Positions 26,043 to 34,798 of a stretch of 64,000 bases of DNA are shown here, in pieces (the first letter of the stretch is position 1; each line of letters starts with the position of its first letter). Origin of the DNA: Arcobacter_B sp049472135 (GTDB lineage Bacteria > Campylobacterota > Campylobacteria > Campylobacterales > Arcobacteraceae); assembly GCF_049472135.1 (NCBI RefSeq), contig NZ_JBMOVV010000001.1:186001-250000 (forward strand), written 5' to 3'. Position numbers and translations under genes: made by a program. The notes below the pieces were generated by a model. The model ran no database searches. It worked only from the letters and a program-made list of their open reading frames with translations, and was not told where the DNA came from.

Positions 26043-26060
26043 GAAAAAATAAGAAAAAAT
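26031..26060 (+). repeat. Three tandem copies of a 10-bp repeat across a stop codon
   Basis: The decamer aagaaaaaat is repeated exactly three times, with a diverged fourth copy before it (26021-26030). The TAA stop of the FAD oxidoreductase is formed at the junction of copies one and two. Slippage would change spacing to the next ribosome site (AGGAAGG at 26061) and could shift the last residues. Confidence 0.9.
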
Positions 26061-26070
26061 AGGAAGGTTA

Positions 26071-26655
26071 ATGATAAAAAATGTTTTAAAAATTGTATTT
26101 TTAGGAATTGTTGGATTTGGAGGTCTAGTTTATTTGACTGCACCTGAAGATAGAGTTGTTTCAAAAGAACAGAAAAGACAAGTTCTAAATAATCTTGCAT
26201 ATTTACCTACGCATTTTGAATTAATAGGAGAGGGTAATTATTTTAGAAAAGAAGTATTGTTTCCAAAAGCTGAAGAAAAGACAATTATTGTATTAAATCA
26301 TGATGCACTAATTGTATTTAATGAACTTGATAAATATACAAATAAAGATATTTTATTAGTTGCAAATATATCTAGTACTCCTTGGTTAATAAAAAAACTT
26401 GCTGTTGATGGAAAGCTTGAAGAGTTATATTCTAACACTAAAAATAAACTTATAAATGATTCAAGTGGTGCAGTTGTAAGAGTGCTGGGTTTAAATAATA
26501 TAATTCAAAATAAATATTTTGTGTATCAGGTAAAAACTGATGGCTCAATAAATAAGAGTTTTGAAGGTGATGTAAAACTTGATGCTTTACAAAAAGGAAT
26601 TTCAGTAGAAGAAAAAGCTGCTATTTTAAAAACCTTAGTTGATAAATTAAAATAA
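26071..26655 (+). CDS. Membrane-anchored unknown protein
   Basis: I do not recognise this 194-residue protein. It has one N-terminal hydrophobic helix (about 6-24, no lipobox), so it is either anchored with a periplasmic domain or secreted. The remainder alternates strands and helices. IIVLNHDALIVFNELDKY and ILLVANISSTPWLIKKL have the pattern of a thioredoxin-like or related alpha/beta domain, but no redox Cys pair is present. It follows the FAD enzyme by 28 nt, with an AGGAAGG ribosome site within that gap. Confidence 0.55.
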   Translation: MIKNVLKIVFLGIVGFGGLVYLTAPEDRVVSKEQKRQVLNNLAYLPTHFELIGEGNYFRKEVLFPKAEEKTIIVLNHDALIVFNELDKYTNKDILLVANISSTPWLIKKLAVDGKLEELYSNTKNKLINDSSGAVVRVLGLNNIIQNKYFVYQVKTDGSINKSFEGDVKLDALQKGISVEEKAAILKTLVDKLK

Positions 26656-26667
26656 AAACATTAAAAG

Positions 26668-26696
26668 CTTGTACTAGTACTTGATATTAGTACAAG
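26668..26696 (+). terminator. Hairpin after the anchored unknown gene
   Basis: A 9-bp perfect stem (CTTGTACTA with TAGTACAAG) around an 11-nt loop, 13 nt past the stop codon. It is not followed by a T run, so it may instead be a transcript-stabilising or binding element. Confidence 0.45.
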
Positions 26697-26715
26697 TAAA
26701 ACTAAAAACAGACTG

Positions 26716-26741
26716 TCCAAACTATCCTTGTTCCAAACTAT
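26716..26741. repeat. Direct repeat in the katG upstream region
   Basis: The 10-mer tccaaactat occurs at 26716-26725 and 26732-26741, 16 bp apart. It lies in the 264-bp gap before katG; apart from this, the hairpin and the inverted repeat at 26879, I see nothing else there. Confidence 0.5.
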
Positions 26742-26878
26742 TCTTTTTTTATTATTTAAGAAGTATAAAAATTTCAAAAGATATTGGAAAATTTTTTTCT
26801 TTAAATAATACTTATTAAAATAAAATTAAGCTTAAAGTAGTAGAATTTAAGTAGATGATGTTTTAAACTATTATGTTT

Positions 26879-26891
26879 GTCAAAATTTGAC
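26879..26891. promoter_or_regulatory. Inverted repeat before katG
   Basis: GTCAAA, one base, TTTGAC: a perfect dyad 28 nt upstream of the katG ATG. Its place between a possible TATTAT box and the ribosome site fits an operator. It does not resemble the known PerR box. Confidence 0.4.
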
Positions 26892-26919
26892 TATTACTAA
26901 AAAAAAGAAAGGATAAATC

Positions 26920-29121
26920 ATGGCTAGATGTCCAATTACAGGGTTAGGAAGTGATGATGCAGTTGTAAATCCAGCTGTTTCTAATAAGGGTACTTACAAT
27001 AAAGACTGGTGGCCAAATCAGTTAAACTTAAAAATTTTATCTTTACATAACAATAAAGTTAATCCATTGGGAGATGAATTTAACTATGCTAAAGAGTTTA
27101 GTAAATTAGATTTTAATGCATTAAAAAAAGATTTAACTAATCTTATGACTGATTCACAAGATTGGTGGCCTGCTGATTATGGTCATTATGGTCCACTATT
27201 TATAAGAATGGCTTGGCATAGTGCAGGAACTTATAGAGTTGGTGATGGTAGAGGGGGGTCTGCTACAGGAAATCAAAGATTAGCCCCATTAAATTCTTGG
27301 CCTGATAATGCTAATTTAGATAAAGCAAGAAGACTTTTATGGCCTATTAAACAAAAATATGGAAATAAAATTTCTTGGGCAGATTTAATGATACTTGCAG
27401 GTAATGTAGCTCTTGAGTCAATGGGATTTAAGACATTTGGTTTTGCAGGTGGAAGAGTTGATGTTTGGGAACCAGAAGAGGATATTTACTGGGGTAATGA
27501 AAAAGAGTGGTTAGGTGATGAAAGATATGATGAAGATAAACATAATAGTGAAGATTTAGAAAATCCACTTGCCGCAGTACAAATGGGACTTATTTATGTA
27601 AATCCTGAAGGTCCTAATGGGGAACCAAATATACTTGAATCTGCTAAAGATATTAGAGAAACATTTGCAAGAATGGCAATGAATGATGAAGAGACTGTAG
27701 CTTTAGTAGCAGGTGGTCATACTTTTGGGAAATGTCATGGAGCAGGTGATACTTCAAATGTTGGACCTGAACCAGAAGCAGAAGGAATTTTAGCTCAAGG
27801 ATTAGGATGGCTTAGCAAGTTTTTAAGTGGTAAAGGAGATGATACTATTACAAGTGGTATTGAAGGCTCTTGGACAGCAAATCCTATACAATGGGATAAT
27901 GGATATTTTGATATATTATTTGCCTATGAATGGAATTTGGAAAAATCTCCAGCAGGTGCTTGGCAGTGGACACCAGTAAATCCAAAAGAAGAACATTTAG
28001 CTCCAGCAGCACATGACTCTTCAAAAAAAGTTAAAACTATTATGACAACTGCTGATATGGCTATGAAAATGGATCCAATTTATGGAGAGATTTCAAAAAG
28101 ATTTCATGAAAATCCAGAAGAGTTTGCAGATGCTTTTGGTAGAGCATGGTTTAAATTAACTCATAGAGATTTAGGTCCAAAAAGCAGATATTTAGGACCT
28201 GAAGTTCCCCAAGAAGATTTAATATGGCAAGATGTAGTTCCTGATGTTAATAGTAGTATTGGTAGTGATGATATTAAGGTTTTAAAACAAAGAATTTTAG
28301 ATTCACAATTATCTATATCTCAACTTGTAAATACAGCATGGGCTTCTGCTTCAACATATAGGGATTCTGATAAAAGAGGTGGAGCAAATGGAGCAAGAAT
28401 AAGATTAGCTCCTCAAAAAGACTGGGAAGTTAATAAAGGAACACAAGTTGTAATCTCAACACTTGAAGAGATTCAAAGAGGTTTTAATATCTCTTCTGTT
28501 AAATATATTTCTTTAGCCGATTTAATTGTTTTAGCTGGAAATGTAGCTATAGAAAAAGCTGCAGAAGATGCAGGATATATTATTGAAGTTCCTTTTGTTC
28601 AAGGAAGAACAGATGCAACACAAGAACAAACAGATGTGGACTCTTTTAGCTATTTAGAACCTATTGCTGATGGTTTTAGAAACTATCAAAAGAAAAAGTA
28701 TGCAGTATCCTCTGAAGAACTTCTAATAGATAAAGCCCAACTTTTAGGTTTAACAGCACCTGAAATGACGGTACTAATTGGAGGAATGAGAGTATTAGGT
28801 GCAAATTATAATAATAGTAAAAAAGGAGTATTTACTCATAGAGTTGGGGCATTAACAAATGATTTCTTTGTAAATCTTTTAAATTTAGATAATAAATGGA
28901 ATGATATTGCAGAAGATGAAGAAGAGTTTGAATGTACAACAAGTAAATCTACAGAAATAAAATGGACTGCAAGTAGAGTTGATCTTGTATTTGGTTCTAA
29001 TTCTCAACTTCGAGCTTTAGCTGAAGTTTATGCCCAAGAAGATAATAAAGAAAAGTTTGTAAAAGATTTCATATTAGCATGGAATAAAGTAATGAATGCT
29101 GATAGGTTTGATATAAAATAG
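26920..29121 (+). CDS. katG: Catalase-peroxidase KatG
   Basis: A 733-residue haem enzyme that degrades hydrogen peroxide and has peroxidase activity. The distal triad R96-W99-H100 sits in RMAWHSAGTYR, the proximal haem ligand is H267 in GGHTFGKCHGAG, and W99, Y226 and M252 can form the Met-Tyr-Trp crosslink needed for catalase activity. Both halves of the duplicated peroxidase fold are present and the length is normal. There is no signal peptide. The ATG at 26920 has AGAAAGGA upstream. The gene stands alone, with a possible operator dyad just before it. Confidence 0.97.
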   Translation: MARCPITGLGSDDAVVNPAVSNKGTYNKDWWPNQLNLKILSLHNNKVNPLGDEFNYAKEFSKLDFNALKKDLTNLMTDSQDWWPADYGHYGPLFIRMAWHSAGTYRVGDGRGGSATGNQRLAPLNSWPDNANLDKARRLLWPIKQKYGNKISWADLMILAGNVALESMGFKTFGFAGGRVDVWEPEEDIYWGNEKEWLGDERYDEDKHNSEDLENPLAAVQMGLIYVNPEGPNGEPNILESAKDIRETFARMAMNDEETVALVAGGHTFGKCHGAGDTSNVGPEPEAEGILAQGLGWLSKFLSGKGDDTITSGIEGSWTANPIQWDNGYFDILFAYEWNLEKSPAGAWQWTPVNPKEEHLAPAAHDSSKKVKTIMTTADMAMKMDPIYGEISKRFHENPEEFADAFGRAWFKLTHRDLGPKSRYLGPEVPQEDLIWQDVVPDVNSSIGSDDIKVLKQRILDSQLSISQLVNTAWASASTYRDSDKRGGANGARIRLAPQKDWEVNKGTQVVISTLEEIQRGFNISSVKYISLADLIVLAGNVAIEKAAEDAGYIIEVPFVQGRTDATQEQTDVDSFSYLEPIADGFRNYQKKKYAVSSEELLIDKAQLLGLTAPEMTVLIGGMRVLGANYNNSKKGVFTHRVGALTNDFFVNLLNLDNKWNDIAEDEEEFECTTSKSTEIKWTASRVDLVFGSNSQLRALAEVYAQEDNKEKFVKDFILAWNKVMNADRFDIK

Positions 29122-29131
29122 ATATGAAAGC

Positions 29132-29154
29132 AAGAAGAGTTTTTAACTCTTCTT
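29132..29154. terminator. Terminator between katG and the metal repressor gene
   Basis: A 10-bp perfect stem (29132-29141 with 29145-29154) around a 3-nt T loop, between convergent genes. The T tail is poor on both strands. Confidence 0.6.
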
Positions 29155-29160
29155 ACTAGA

Positions 29161-29466
29161 CTATTTACTATAGCTTTTCATAATATTTACAAGTTCGTCC
29201 ATTTTTGCCATTGCTTCGGCTTCATTTTTTGCTTCTTGTATCTCTTTTACTAAATGACCTTTTGCAAAGTGCTCTACATAAGAGTTTATCATTCCATTAA
29301 CAGCACCTTTGATTGCAGTTAGTTGTCTTATAACTTCATAAGGGTCTAAATGTTCATCTTTACAATCCATATCATTTTCAAGTTTTTTCTTTACAGAGTT
29401 TACTTGTCCTTGAATTCTGTTGATTCTATTTATAAGTTTTTTATTTTCCACATCACATTGGTACAT
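29161..29466 (-). CDS. RcnR/FrmR-type transcriptional repressor (DUF156)
   Basis: A 101-residue all-helical repressor: LINRINRIQGQV in helix 1, AIKGAVNGMI in helix 2, GHLVKEI and a C-terminal helix. Cys35 is the invariant sensor cysteine; H66 and H71 and the N-terminal C4 could complete a metal site like that of RcnR. These proteins bind DNA until metal or formaldehyde arrives. The ATG at 29466 has AAGGA upstream; an in-frame ATG 24 nt earlier lies inside the exporter gene. It follows the exporter by 11 nt, and a fitting operator lies in front of that gene. Confidence 0.88.
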   Translation of the reverse strand: MYQCDVENKKLINRINRIQGQVNSVKKKLENDMDCKDEHLDPYEVIRQLTAIKGAVNGMINSYVEHFAKGHLVKEIQEAKNEAEAMAKMDELVNIMKSYSK

Positions 29467-29477
29467 TTCTAATCCTT

Positions 29478-30413
29478 TTATAAAATGCAATTTGTTTGAT
29501 TTTTAACATTTTTAGAAGAGTCTACTTGTATTAGAACATGATTAAATCCTATATGTTTTAGTTCATGTTCTACAGAAGATGTTAGATCTTCTATTTTCTC
29601 TAAAGTCAATTCTTTATTTTTTAAAACTAAATGAAATGATATAAAATTATGCTTTGAACTTGGTTTATGTATATGTAAATCATGATATTCAATTACATTT
29701 GCATTTTTTTTGATAATTAAATCTAGTTCATTTTGAGGTATATCTACAATATTCATATCCATTAATGATAAAAAACTTTTTTTAAGAAGAGGGTATGAGT
29801 GATATAATATATATAAACTAAATAATAGTGTTAATATAGAGTCTATATAATAAATCTCAAAAAAGTAAATAAAGATACCTGCAATTACAACAGCAACTGA
29901 AATTAGGGCATCACTTAACATATGTAAATATGCAGATTTGATATTTGCATCTTCATCATGAGAGTGATTATGAGTATGTGAGTGTCCATGATCATGACCA
30001 TGAGAACATGAGTTAACACCAATATTATTTAAGATATATGCACTAATTCCATTTGCAATAACTGCAACAAACCCTACAATAATCATATATATTGGATTAA
30101 TTACTTCTGGATTAAAAAATCTATTTATAGACTCATAAATCATATAAAGCATAGTTATATATAAAAATAGTGTATTAACAAATGCAGCCATCATTTCAGC
30201 TCTTATATATCCAAATGTTTGTTTAAAGGTAGTTGTTTTACTTCCTAAAACTAAAGCAATATAAGTTACAACAACAGCTAATACATCTCCTGCGTTATGT
30301 AATGCATCTGCTATAAGGGCAAATGAATTTGATAAAATACCAAAAACAATCTCAGATACAATGATAATAATATTTACAATAATAATAAGTAAAATCTTTT
30401 TTTCTCTTGTCAT
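29478..30413 (-). CDS. CDF-family divalent metal exporter
   Basis: A 311-residue inner-membrane protein with six helices and a cytoplasmic C-terminal domain (from about 205). Helix 2 has the metal site HNAGD (residues 38-42) and helix 5 has a matching HMLSD segment. A His-rich loop between helices 4 and 5 (HGHDHGHSHTHNHSHDED) can bind Zn, Co or Ni. It exports excess metal using the proton gradient. It is the first gene of an operon with the RcnR/FrmR-type repressor, behind a G-tract operator, which supports metal-triggered expression. The exact ion cannot be read from sequence. Confidence 0.9.
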   Translation of the reverse strand: MTREKKILLIIIVNIIIIVSEIVFGILSNSFALIADALHNAGDVLAVVVTYIALVLGSKTTTFKQTFGYIRAEMMAAFVNTLFLYITMLYMIYESINRFFNPEVINPIYMIIVGFVAVIANGISAYILNNIGVNSCSHGHDHGHSHTHNHSHDEDANIKSAYLHMLSDALISVAVVIAGIFIYFFEIYYIDSILTLLFSLYILYHSYPLLKKSFLSLMDMNIVDIPQNELDLIIKKNANVIEYHDLHIHKPSSKHNFISFHLVLKNKELTLEKIEDLTSSVEHELKHIGFNHVLIQVDSSKNVKNQTNCIL

Positions 30414-30426
30414 TTTAAACCTTTTA

Positions 30427-30450
30427 TATAGTATAGGGGGGTATAGTATA
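30427..30450. promoter_or_regulatory. G-tract operator of the metal-export operon
   Basis: Six G residues (30436-30441) are flanked on both sides by TATAGTATA. A short G/C tract between AT-rich arms is the established operator architecture of DUF156 repressors such as RcnR and FrmR. The site lies about 14-37 nt upstream of the exporter ATG, so a bound repressor would cover the promoter. Confidence 0.8.
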
Positions 30451-30601
30451 ATAAAAAATACTATTTGTCAAATCCAAATTGTTATTTCTTATGTTATAAA
30501 AAATAGAAATTTAGTTTTTATGGTATTTTTGTTGATTAAATTATGATTATTAAATGAAATTTTAATTATACTAAAGTAATTAAAATAGTAGGAGTAAGAT
30601 A

Positions 30602-32950
30602 ATGCTTTCAAAATTATCAATCAAGCAGAAGCTAATTTTAATAATGTCAATTCCTTTAATTGTTGTTATTTTATTAGCGGGGAAACTTACTTATGATTCA
30701 TATAAGTATAACAGTTCGTTAAAAAGTTTAGATAAAGTAGTTATTTTATCTACTAAAATTGGTGCATTAGTTCATGAAACTCAAAAAGAAAGGGGAATGA
30801 CAGCAGGTTTTCTTGGAAGTAAGGGGAAAAAATTCCATGATAAACTTCCTGCTCAAAGAGAACTTACAAATAAAAGAGTAAAGGAGTTAGAAACATTTTT
30901 AGCTACTTTTAATGAAAATGATTATGGTAAAGAGTTCTCTTCAAATTTACAAGCAGGGATAAATAACATAAATAACCTATCTAATATTAGAAGTAGAGTT
31001 TCATCATTAGCTATCCCAACAAGTGAAGCTATTGGTTTTTATACTCAAACAAATACTCTTATGTTAAATCTTATTGGTTCTATTTCAAAACTATCTAATA
31101 GTTCGGAAGTATCACAAAAAATCGTTTCTTATATGAATTTTCTTTTATCAAAAGAAAGAGCAGGGATTGAAAGAGCAGTAGGAACTAACACTTTTGCTAG
31201 AGATAATTTTGGACCAGGGATGAAAGCTAAATTCTACACATTAATTGCTGCTCAAAACTCTTATATGGACTCTTTTTTGAAAATCACTGATAGTGATTCT
31301 AAAGAGTTCTATAAAAAGATTGTTCAAGGTTCTGCTGTTGATGAAGTACTTAAAATGAGAAAAATTGCATTATATAGTGGTAAAGACTCAAACTTTAATG
31401 TAGATGCTTCTTATTGGTTTGAGCAAATCACATTAAAAATTAATAAGTTAAAAGATGTAGAAAACTATTTAGCTCAAAAGTTAATTGATACAATTGAGAA
31501 CGAATCAAATACAGCAGAAAAAGATATGTTTATTTTTGGAATTTTAAGTTTATTAGGGATTATTATTACTCTAATTCTTGCAAGAACTATTGCATTTACT
31601 ATTCTTTTAGATGTTGATTCTGTAAAAAAAGGTTTAACTGAATTTTTTGCATTTATTAACTATGAACAAGATGATATTCATTTAGAAATCGTAGAATCAG
31701 AAGATGAATTAGGTATGATGTCTAAACTAATCAATGAGAATATTAATAAAACTAAAGCAAATATCCAAGCTGATAGAGAATTAATTGCAAATACTATTGA
31801 TGTTGCAAATCAGATTAATAAAGGGCATTTAGATACTAAGATTACGGCAAACTCTAATAATCCATCTCTGCAAGAGTTAAAAGGGATTATTAATGAAATG
31901 CTTCATACTTTAAATGATAATATTGGTAATGTAATGAAAGTATTAAACTCTTATTCTAAATTAGATTTCAGACCTAAGTTAAAAGATAATGATTTAGAAG
32001 GAATAATTAGAGATTTAGAAAATGATGTAAATATTTTAGGTAAAGTTATTACTGAAACTTTAATTGAAAATAAAAGAAGTGGAATGATTTTAAGTCAAAA
32101 TGCAAATACTTTATCTTTAAACATGGATAAAATATCAGCAGCAGCAAATGACCAAGCAGCAAGACTTGAAGAAACAGCTGCATCACTAGAAGAGATTACT
32201 TCAAATATTACAAATAATACGGATACTACACAGCAAATGGCAACTTATGGTAATCAAGTAAAAGTTTCTGTTCAAAAAGGTCAAGAACTAGCTAATAATA
32301 CTACAAAAGCTATGGAAGAAATAAATGAGCAAACAACAGCAATTAATGAAGCAATTATAGTAATTGACCAAATTGCATTCCAAACTAACATCTTATCTTT
32401 AAATGCTGCTGTAGAAGCTGCAACAGCAGGTGAAGCTGGTAAAGGTTTTGCAGTTGTTGCTCAAGAAGTGAGAAATCTTGCATCAAGATCTGCAGATGCT
32501 GCAAAAGAGATTAAAGATATTGTTGAAAATGCTCAACAAAAAACACAAGTAGGTAAAAAAGCTGCATTAGAGATGATTAATGGTTATGAAGAATTAAATA
32601 ACAATATTAATAAAACAATTGAATTAATTGATAATGTAACAACAGCAAGTAAAGAACAATCAACAGGTATTGTTCAAATAAATGATGCTGTAAATAACTT
32701 AGATAGAATTACTCAACAAAATGCACAAAGTGCAAGTGAAGCAGATGCTATTGCAAATAAAACATTAGAGATTTCAAATATGATTATTGAACATGCTGAT
32801 GCAAAAGAGTTTAATGGAAAAAATGATATTAAATTAAGAGAAAATACAACTGATTTATCATTTTCAGGGGAAGAAAGAAGACTTCCAGAACAAAAAATAA
32901 AAGAGGTTAGAAAAACTTTTACTAGCAATGATGATTGGGATTCATTTTAA
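30602..32950 (+). CDS. Methyl-accepting chemotaxis protein with NIT sensor domain
   Basis: A 782-residue chemoreceptor. The first membrane helix (about 10-28) is followed by a periplasmic NIT-type helical domain (KERGMTAGFLGSKG, LLSKERAGIERAVG), known from nitrate/nitrite sensors. A second helix lies near 308-328, then a HAMP-like linker, a long coiled coil and the signalling hairpin tip (DQIAFQTNILSLNAAVEAAT). The C-terminus ends DDWDSF, close to the NWETF-type tail that docks CheR/CheB. The nitrate/nitrite ligand is a family-level inference. AGGAG precedes the start. Confidence 0.92.
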   Translation: MLSKLSIKQKLILIMSIPLIVVILLAGKLTYDSYKYNSSLKSLDKVVILSTKIGALVHETQKERGMTAGFLGSKGKKFHDKLPAQRELTNKRVKELETFLATFNENDYGKEFSSNLQAGINNINNLSNIRSRVSSLAIPTSEAIGFYTQTNTLMLNLIGSISKLSNSSEVSQKIVSYMNFLLSKERAGIERAVGTNTFARDNFGPGMKAKFYTLIAAQNSYMDSFLKITDSDSKEFYKKIVQGSAVDEVLKMRKIALYSGKDSNFNVDASYWFEQITLKINKLKDVENYLAQKLIDTIENESNTAEKDMFIFGILSLLGIIITLILARTIAFTILLDVDSVKKGLTEFFAFINYEQDDIHLEIVESEDELGMMSKLINENINKTKANIQADRELIANTIDVANQINKGHLDTKITANSNNPSLQELKGIINEMLHTLNDNIGNVMKVLNSYSKLDFRPKLKDNDLEGIIRDLENDVNILGKVITETLIENKRSGMILSQNANTLSLNMDKISAAANDQAARLEETAASLEEITSNITNNTDTTQQMATYGNQVKVSVQKGQELANNTTKAMEEINEQTTAINEAIIVIDQIAFQTNILSLNAAVEAATAGEAGKGFAVVAQEVRNLASRSADAAKEIKDIVENAQQKTQVGKKAALEMINGYEELNNNINKTIELIDNVTTASKEQSTGIVQINDAVNNLDRITQQNAQSASEADAIANKTLEISNMIIEHADAKEFNGKNDIKLRENTTDLSFSGEERRLPEQKIKEVRKTFTSNDDWDSF

Positions 32951-32955
32951 TTAAA

Positions 32956-32981
32956 AAAGAGGGTAGGTATATACCCTCTTT
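32956..32981. terminator. Bidirectional terminator
   Basis: A 10-bp perfect stem (AAAGAGGGTA with TACCCTCTTT) around GGTATA, between the chemoreceptor gene and the convergent SpoIIAA-like gene, with A and T runs outside. Confidence 0.85.
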
Positions 32982-33001
32982 AATTTTATATTTATTACTT
33001 A

Positions 33002-33385
33002 CTATTTATTTAGCCATTCTATAGCATTATCTAAATCTTCATAATATTTAACTTCACCATGTATAAACCACGAAGTGATTTTTGAACCATACTCTAGTAA
33101 AATATTATCATTACCTAAAATTGCAATTTTTTCAAATAAGTCTCCATGATTGATTCCTAATTTAAAATCATCCCATGCAGCCTCTAATTCCCAGCCTTTA
33201 AATTCTGTACAGTCTACAAAAGCTTTTATTTTAGGCTCTTCTATACTATTTAAAGCTTTTTCTAACATAGGAGTTATTATTTCATAATCAGAGTGTGTTA
33301 ATGTTCCAATAGCTTTAAATGAAATAAAAAGATTATTGTTTATCCTTTCAATTCCAATGCTAAGACCATGTCTATCTATTTTCAT
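33002..33385 (-). CDS. SpoIIAA-like (STAS-related) protein
   Basis: This 127-residue soluble protein matches the SpoIIAA-like family: an N-terminal strand segment, LTHSDYEIITPMLEKAL, then IKAFVDCTEFKGWELEAAWDDF and KIAILGN, ending in a helix ending EWLNK. Members have the fold of anti-anti-sigma factors but usually lack the phosphorylated serine, and some bind lipid-like ligands. The role is unknown. AAAAGGAG gives a strong ribosome site. It lies 24 nt downstream of the HMA-domain gene and probably shares its transcript. Confidence 0.75.
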   Translation of the reverse strand: MKIDRHGLSIGIERINNNLFISFKAIGTLTHSDYEIITPMLEKALNSIEEPKIKAFVDCTEFKGWELEAAWDDFKLGINHGDLFEKIAILGNDNILLEYGSKITSWFIHGEVKYYEDLDNAIEWLNK

Positions 33386-33409
33386 AATATGCTCCTTTTA
33401 TAAAGTAAA

Positions 33410-33703
33410 CTATTTATTTCCTGTTGCTACATTAAATTTACCAACTGCGCAAGAAACAAAACTTTTCGCAGTTGTAGCTGCCTTATCAAAACCTGATAAT
33501 TCATCACTTGTTAAAGGATAACCAAGACTTCTTAATTTTAGTTTTAAAGCTTCCTTTTTATCTTCTTGGATATCTAATGTGATTTTTCTTGGATTTACTT
33601 CTAAATCAACTTTTACTTCACCAAATTCCTCTTTTAATGAATTGATTAAAGTATTAGCACATCCTCCACATTTTACATTATAAACTTCAAATGTTTCTTT
33701 CAT
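33410..33703 (-). CDS. Heavy-metal-associated (HMA) domain protein
   Basis: A 97-residue protein whose N-terminal 65 residues form a ferredoxin-like HMA domain with KCGGCANTL (C12 and C15, the CxxC that binds soft metals such as copper). An added tail of about 30 residues (SFVSCAVGKF) contains one more cysteine. It may act as a cytoplasmic copper or similar chaperone. No P-type ATPase is adjacent. It lies between mdh and the SpoIIAA-like gene on the same strand, with 20-24 nt gaps. Confidence 0.8.
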   Translation of the reverse strand: MKETFEVYNVKCGGCANTLINSLKEEFGEVKVDLEVNPRKITLDIQEDKKEALKLKLRSLGYPLTSDELSGFDKAATTAKSFVSCAVGKFNVATGNK

Positions 33704-33722
33704 ATTATATACCTTTTTCTTA

Positions 33723-34667
33723 TTATTTAAAAAATTTATCTTCTAGTGTATCAACTAGTTCTTGAACAGATGATATTGATTTTTCAAATTCATCTTTTTG
33801 AGAATCATTTAAATTTAATTCAATAACTTTTTCCATTCCATCTTTTCCAAGCATAATAGGAACACCAGAGACAATATTTTCATATCCATATTCACCTTCT
33901 AATTTTATAGCACAAGGATAAATCTCTTTTTTGTCTTCAAGTATTGCTTCTACCATTAAAGAAGTAGCATAAGCAGGTGCATAATAAGCAGAACCAGTCT
34001 CTAATAACTTAACAATTTGTGCACCACCATTTTTTGTTTTTTCAACAATCTCATCAATATCTTCTTTTTCTAAAAGTTCTGATAATGGAACACCTGCTAC
34101 AGTTGAGAAATTTGGAAGAGGGACCATATCATCACCATGTCCACCCATTACAGAAGCTTCGATTTGACCAGCTCCATAACCTAGTTTCTCTAAAATAAAG
34201 TGAGACATTCTAGCACTATCTAAAATCCCAGCCATTCCAATTATTTTATTTCTTGGATAATTTGAAACTTTTAAGGCTGTGTAAACCATAGCATCTAAAG
34301 GATTTGAAACAATGATAATTATTGCATTTGGATTAAACGAAATTGTACTTTGAATTACTTGTGTCATAATTCTAGCATTTGTAAGAAGTAGGTCATCTCT
34401 ACTCATACCAGGTCGTCGAGCAATTCCTGCTGTAATAACTACAACATCACAATCTTTAAACTCTTCATCTTTAATACATGCTTTGATTATAGTATTTGAT
34501 TTTGCTGCATTTGCACTTTGAGAAATGTCTAATGCCATCGCTTGAACAATATTTTGTCTAATGTCTTTTAATAAAATTTGCGAACAGATATTTTTTGAAG
34601 CTAGGGTAAAAGCTAGAGTTGAACCAACATTTCCAACACCTATGATACCAACTTTTTTCTTATTCAA
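33723..34667 (-). CDS. mdh: Malate dehydrogenase
   Basis: A 314-residue NAD-dependent enzyme of the lactate/malate dehydrogenase family. The nucleotide fold GVGNVGS (10-16), the substrate loop RRPGMSR (84-90, with Arg at the malate-specific position), SNPLDAM, and the catalytic histidine in MGGHGDDMV are all present. It converts malate and oxaloacetate in the TCA cycle. The start is TTG at 34667 with AAAGG upstream, giving a complete N-terminal fold. The icd gene lies upstream on the same strand but has its own terminator, so the two are likely separate transcripts. Confidence 0.94.
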   Translation of the reverse strand: MNKKKVGIIGVGNVGSTLAFTLASKNICSQILLKDIRQNIVQAMALDISQSANAAKSNTIIKACIKDEEFKDCDVVVITAGIARRPGMSRDDLLLTNARIMTQVIQSTISFNPNAIIIIVSNPLDAMVYTALKVSNYPRNKIIGMAGILDSARMSHFILEKLGYGAGQIEASVMGGHGDDMVPLPNFSTVAGVPLSELLEKEDIDEIVEKTKNGGAQIVKLLETGSAYYAPAYATSLMVEAILEDKKEIYPCAIKLEGEYGYENIVSGVPIMLGKDGMEKVIELNLNDSQKDEFEKSISSVQELVDTLEDKFFK

Positions 34668-34753
34668 AATAGAAGCCTTTAATAATAAAAATTTTATTTA
34701 TTATAGCAAGTTGGGGCTTATTTATGGATTGTAGATTGTTTAAAAGTAAGAAT

Positions 34754-34784
34754 AAAAAAGAGAAGTTTAAAACTTCTCTTTTTT
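34754..34784 (-). terminator. Intrinsic terminator of icd
   Basis: A perfect 14-bp stem (34754-34767 with 34771-34784) around a 3-nt loop, ending in T runs on the minus strand, 15 nt after the icd stop. Confidence 0.9.
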
Positions 34785-34798
34785 AGGAAATAATTTTA

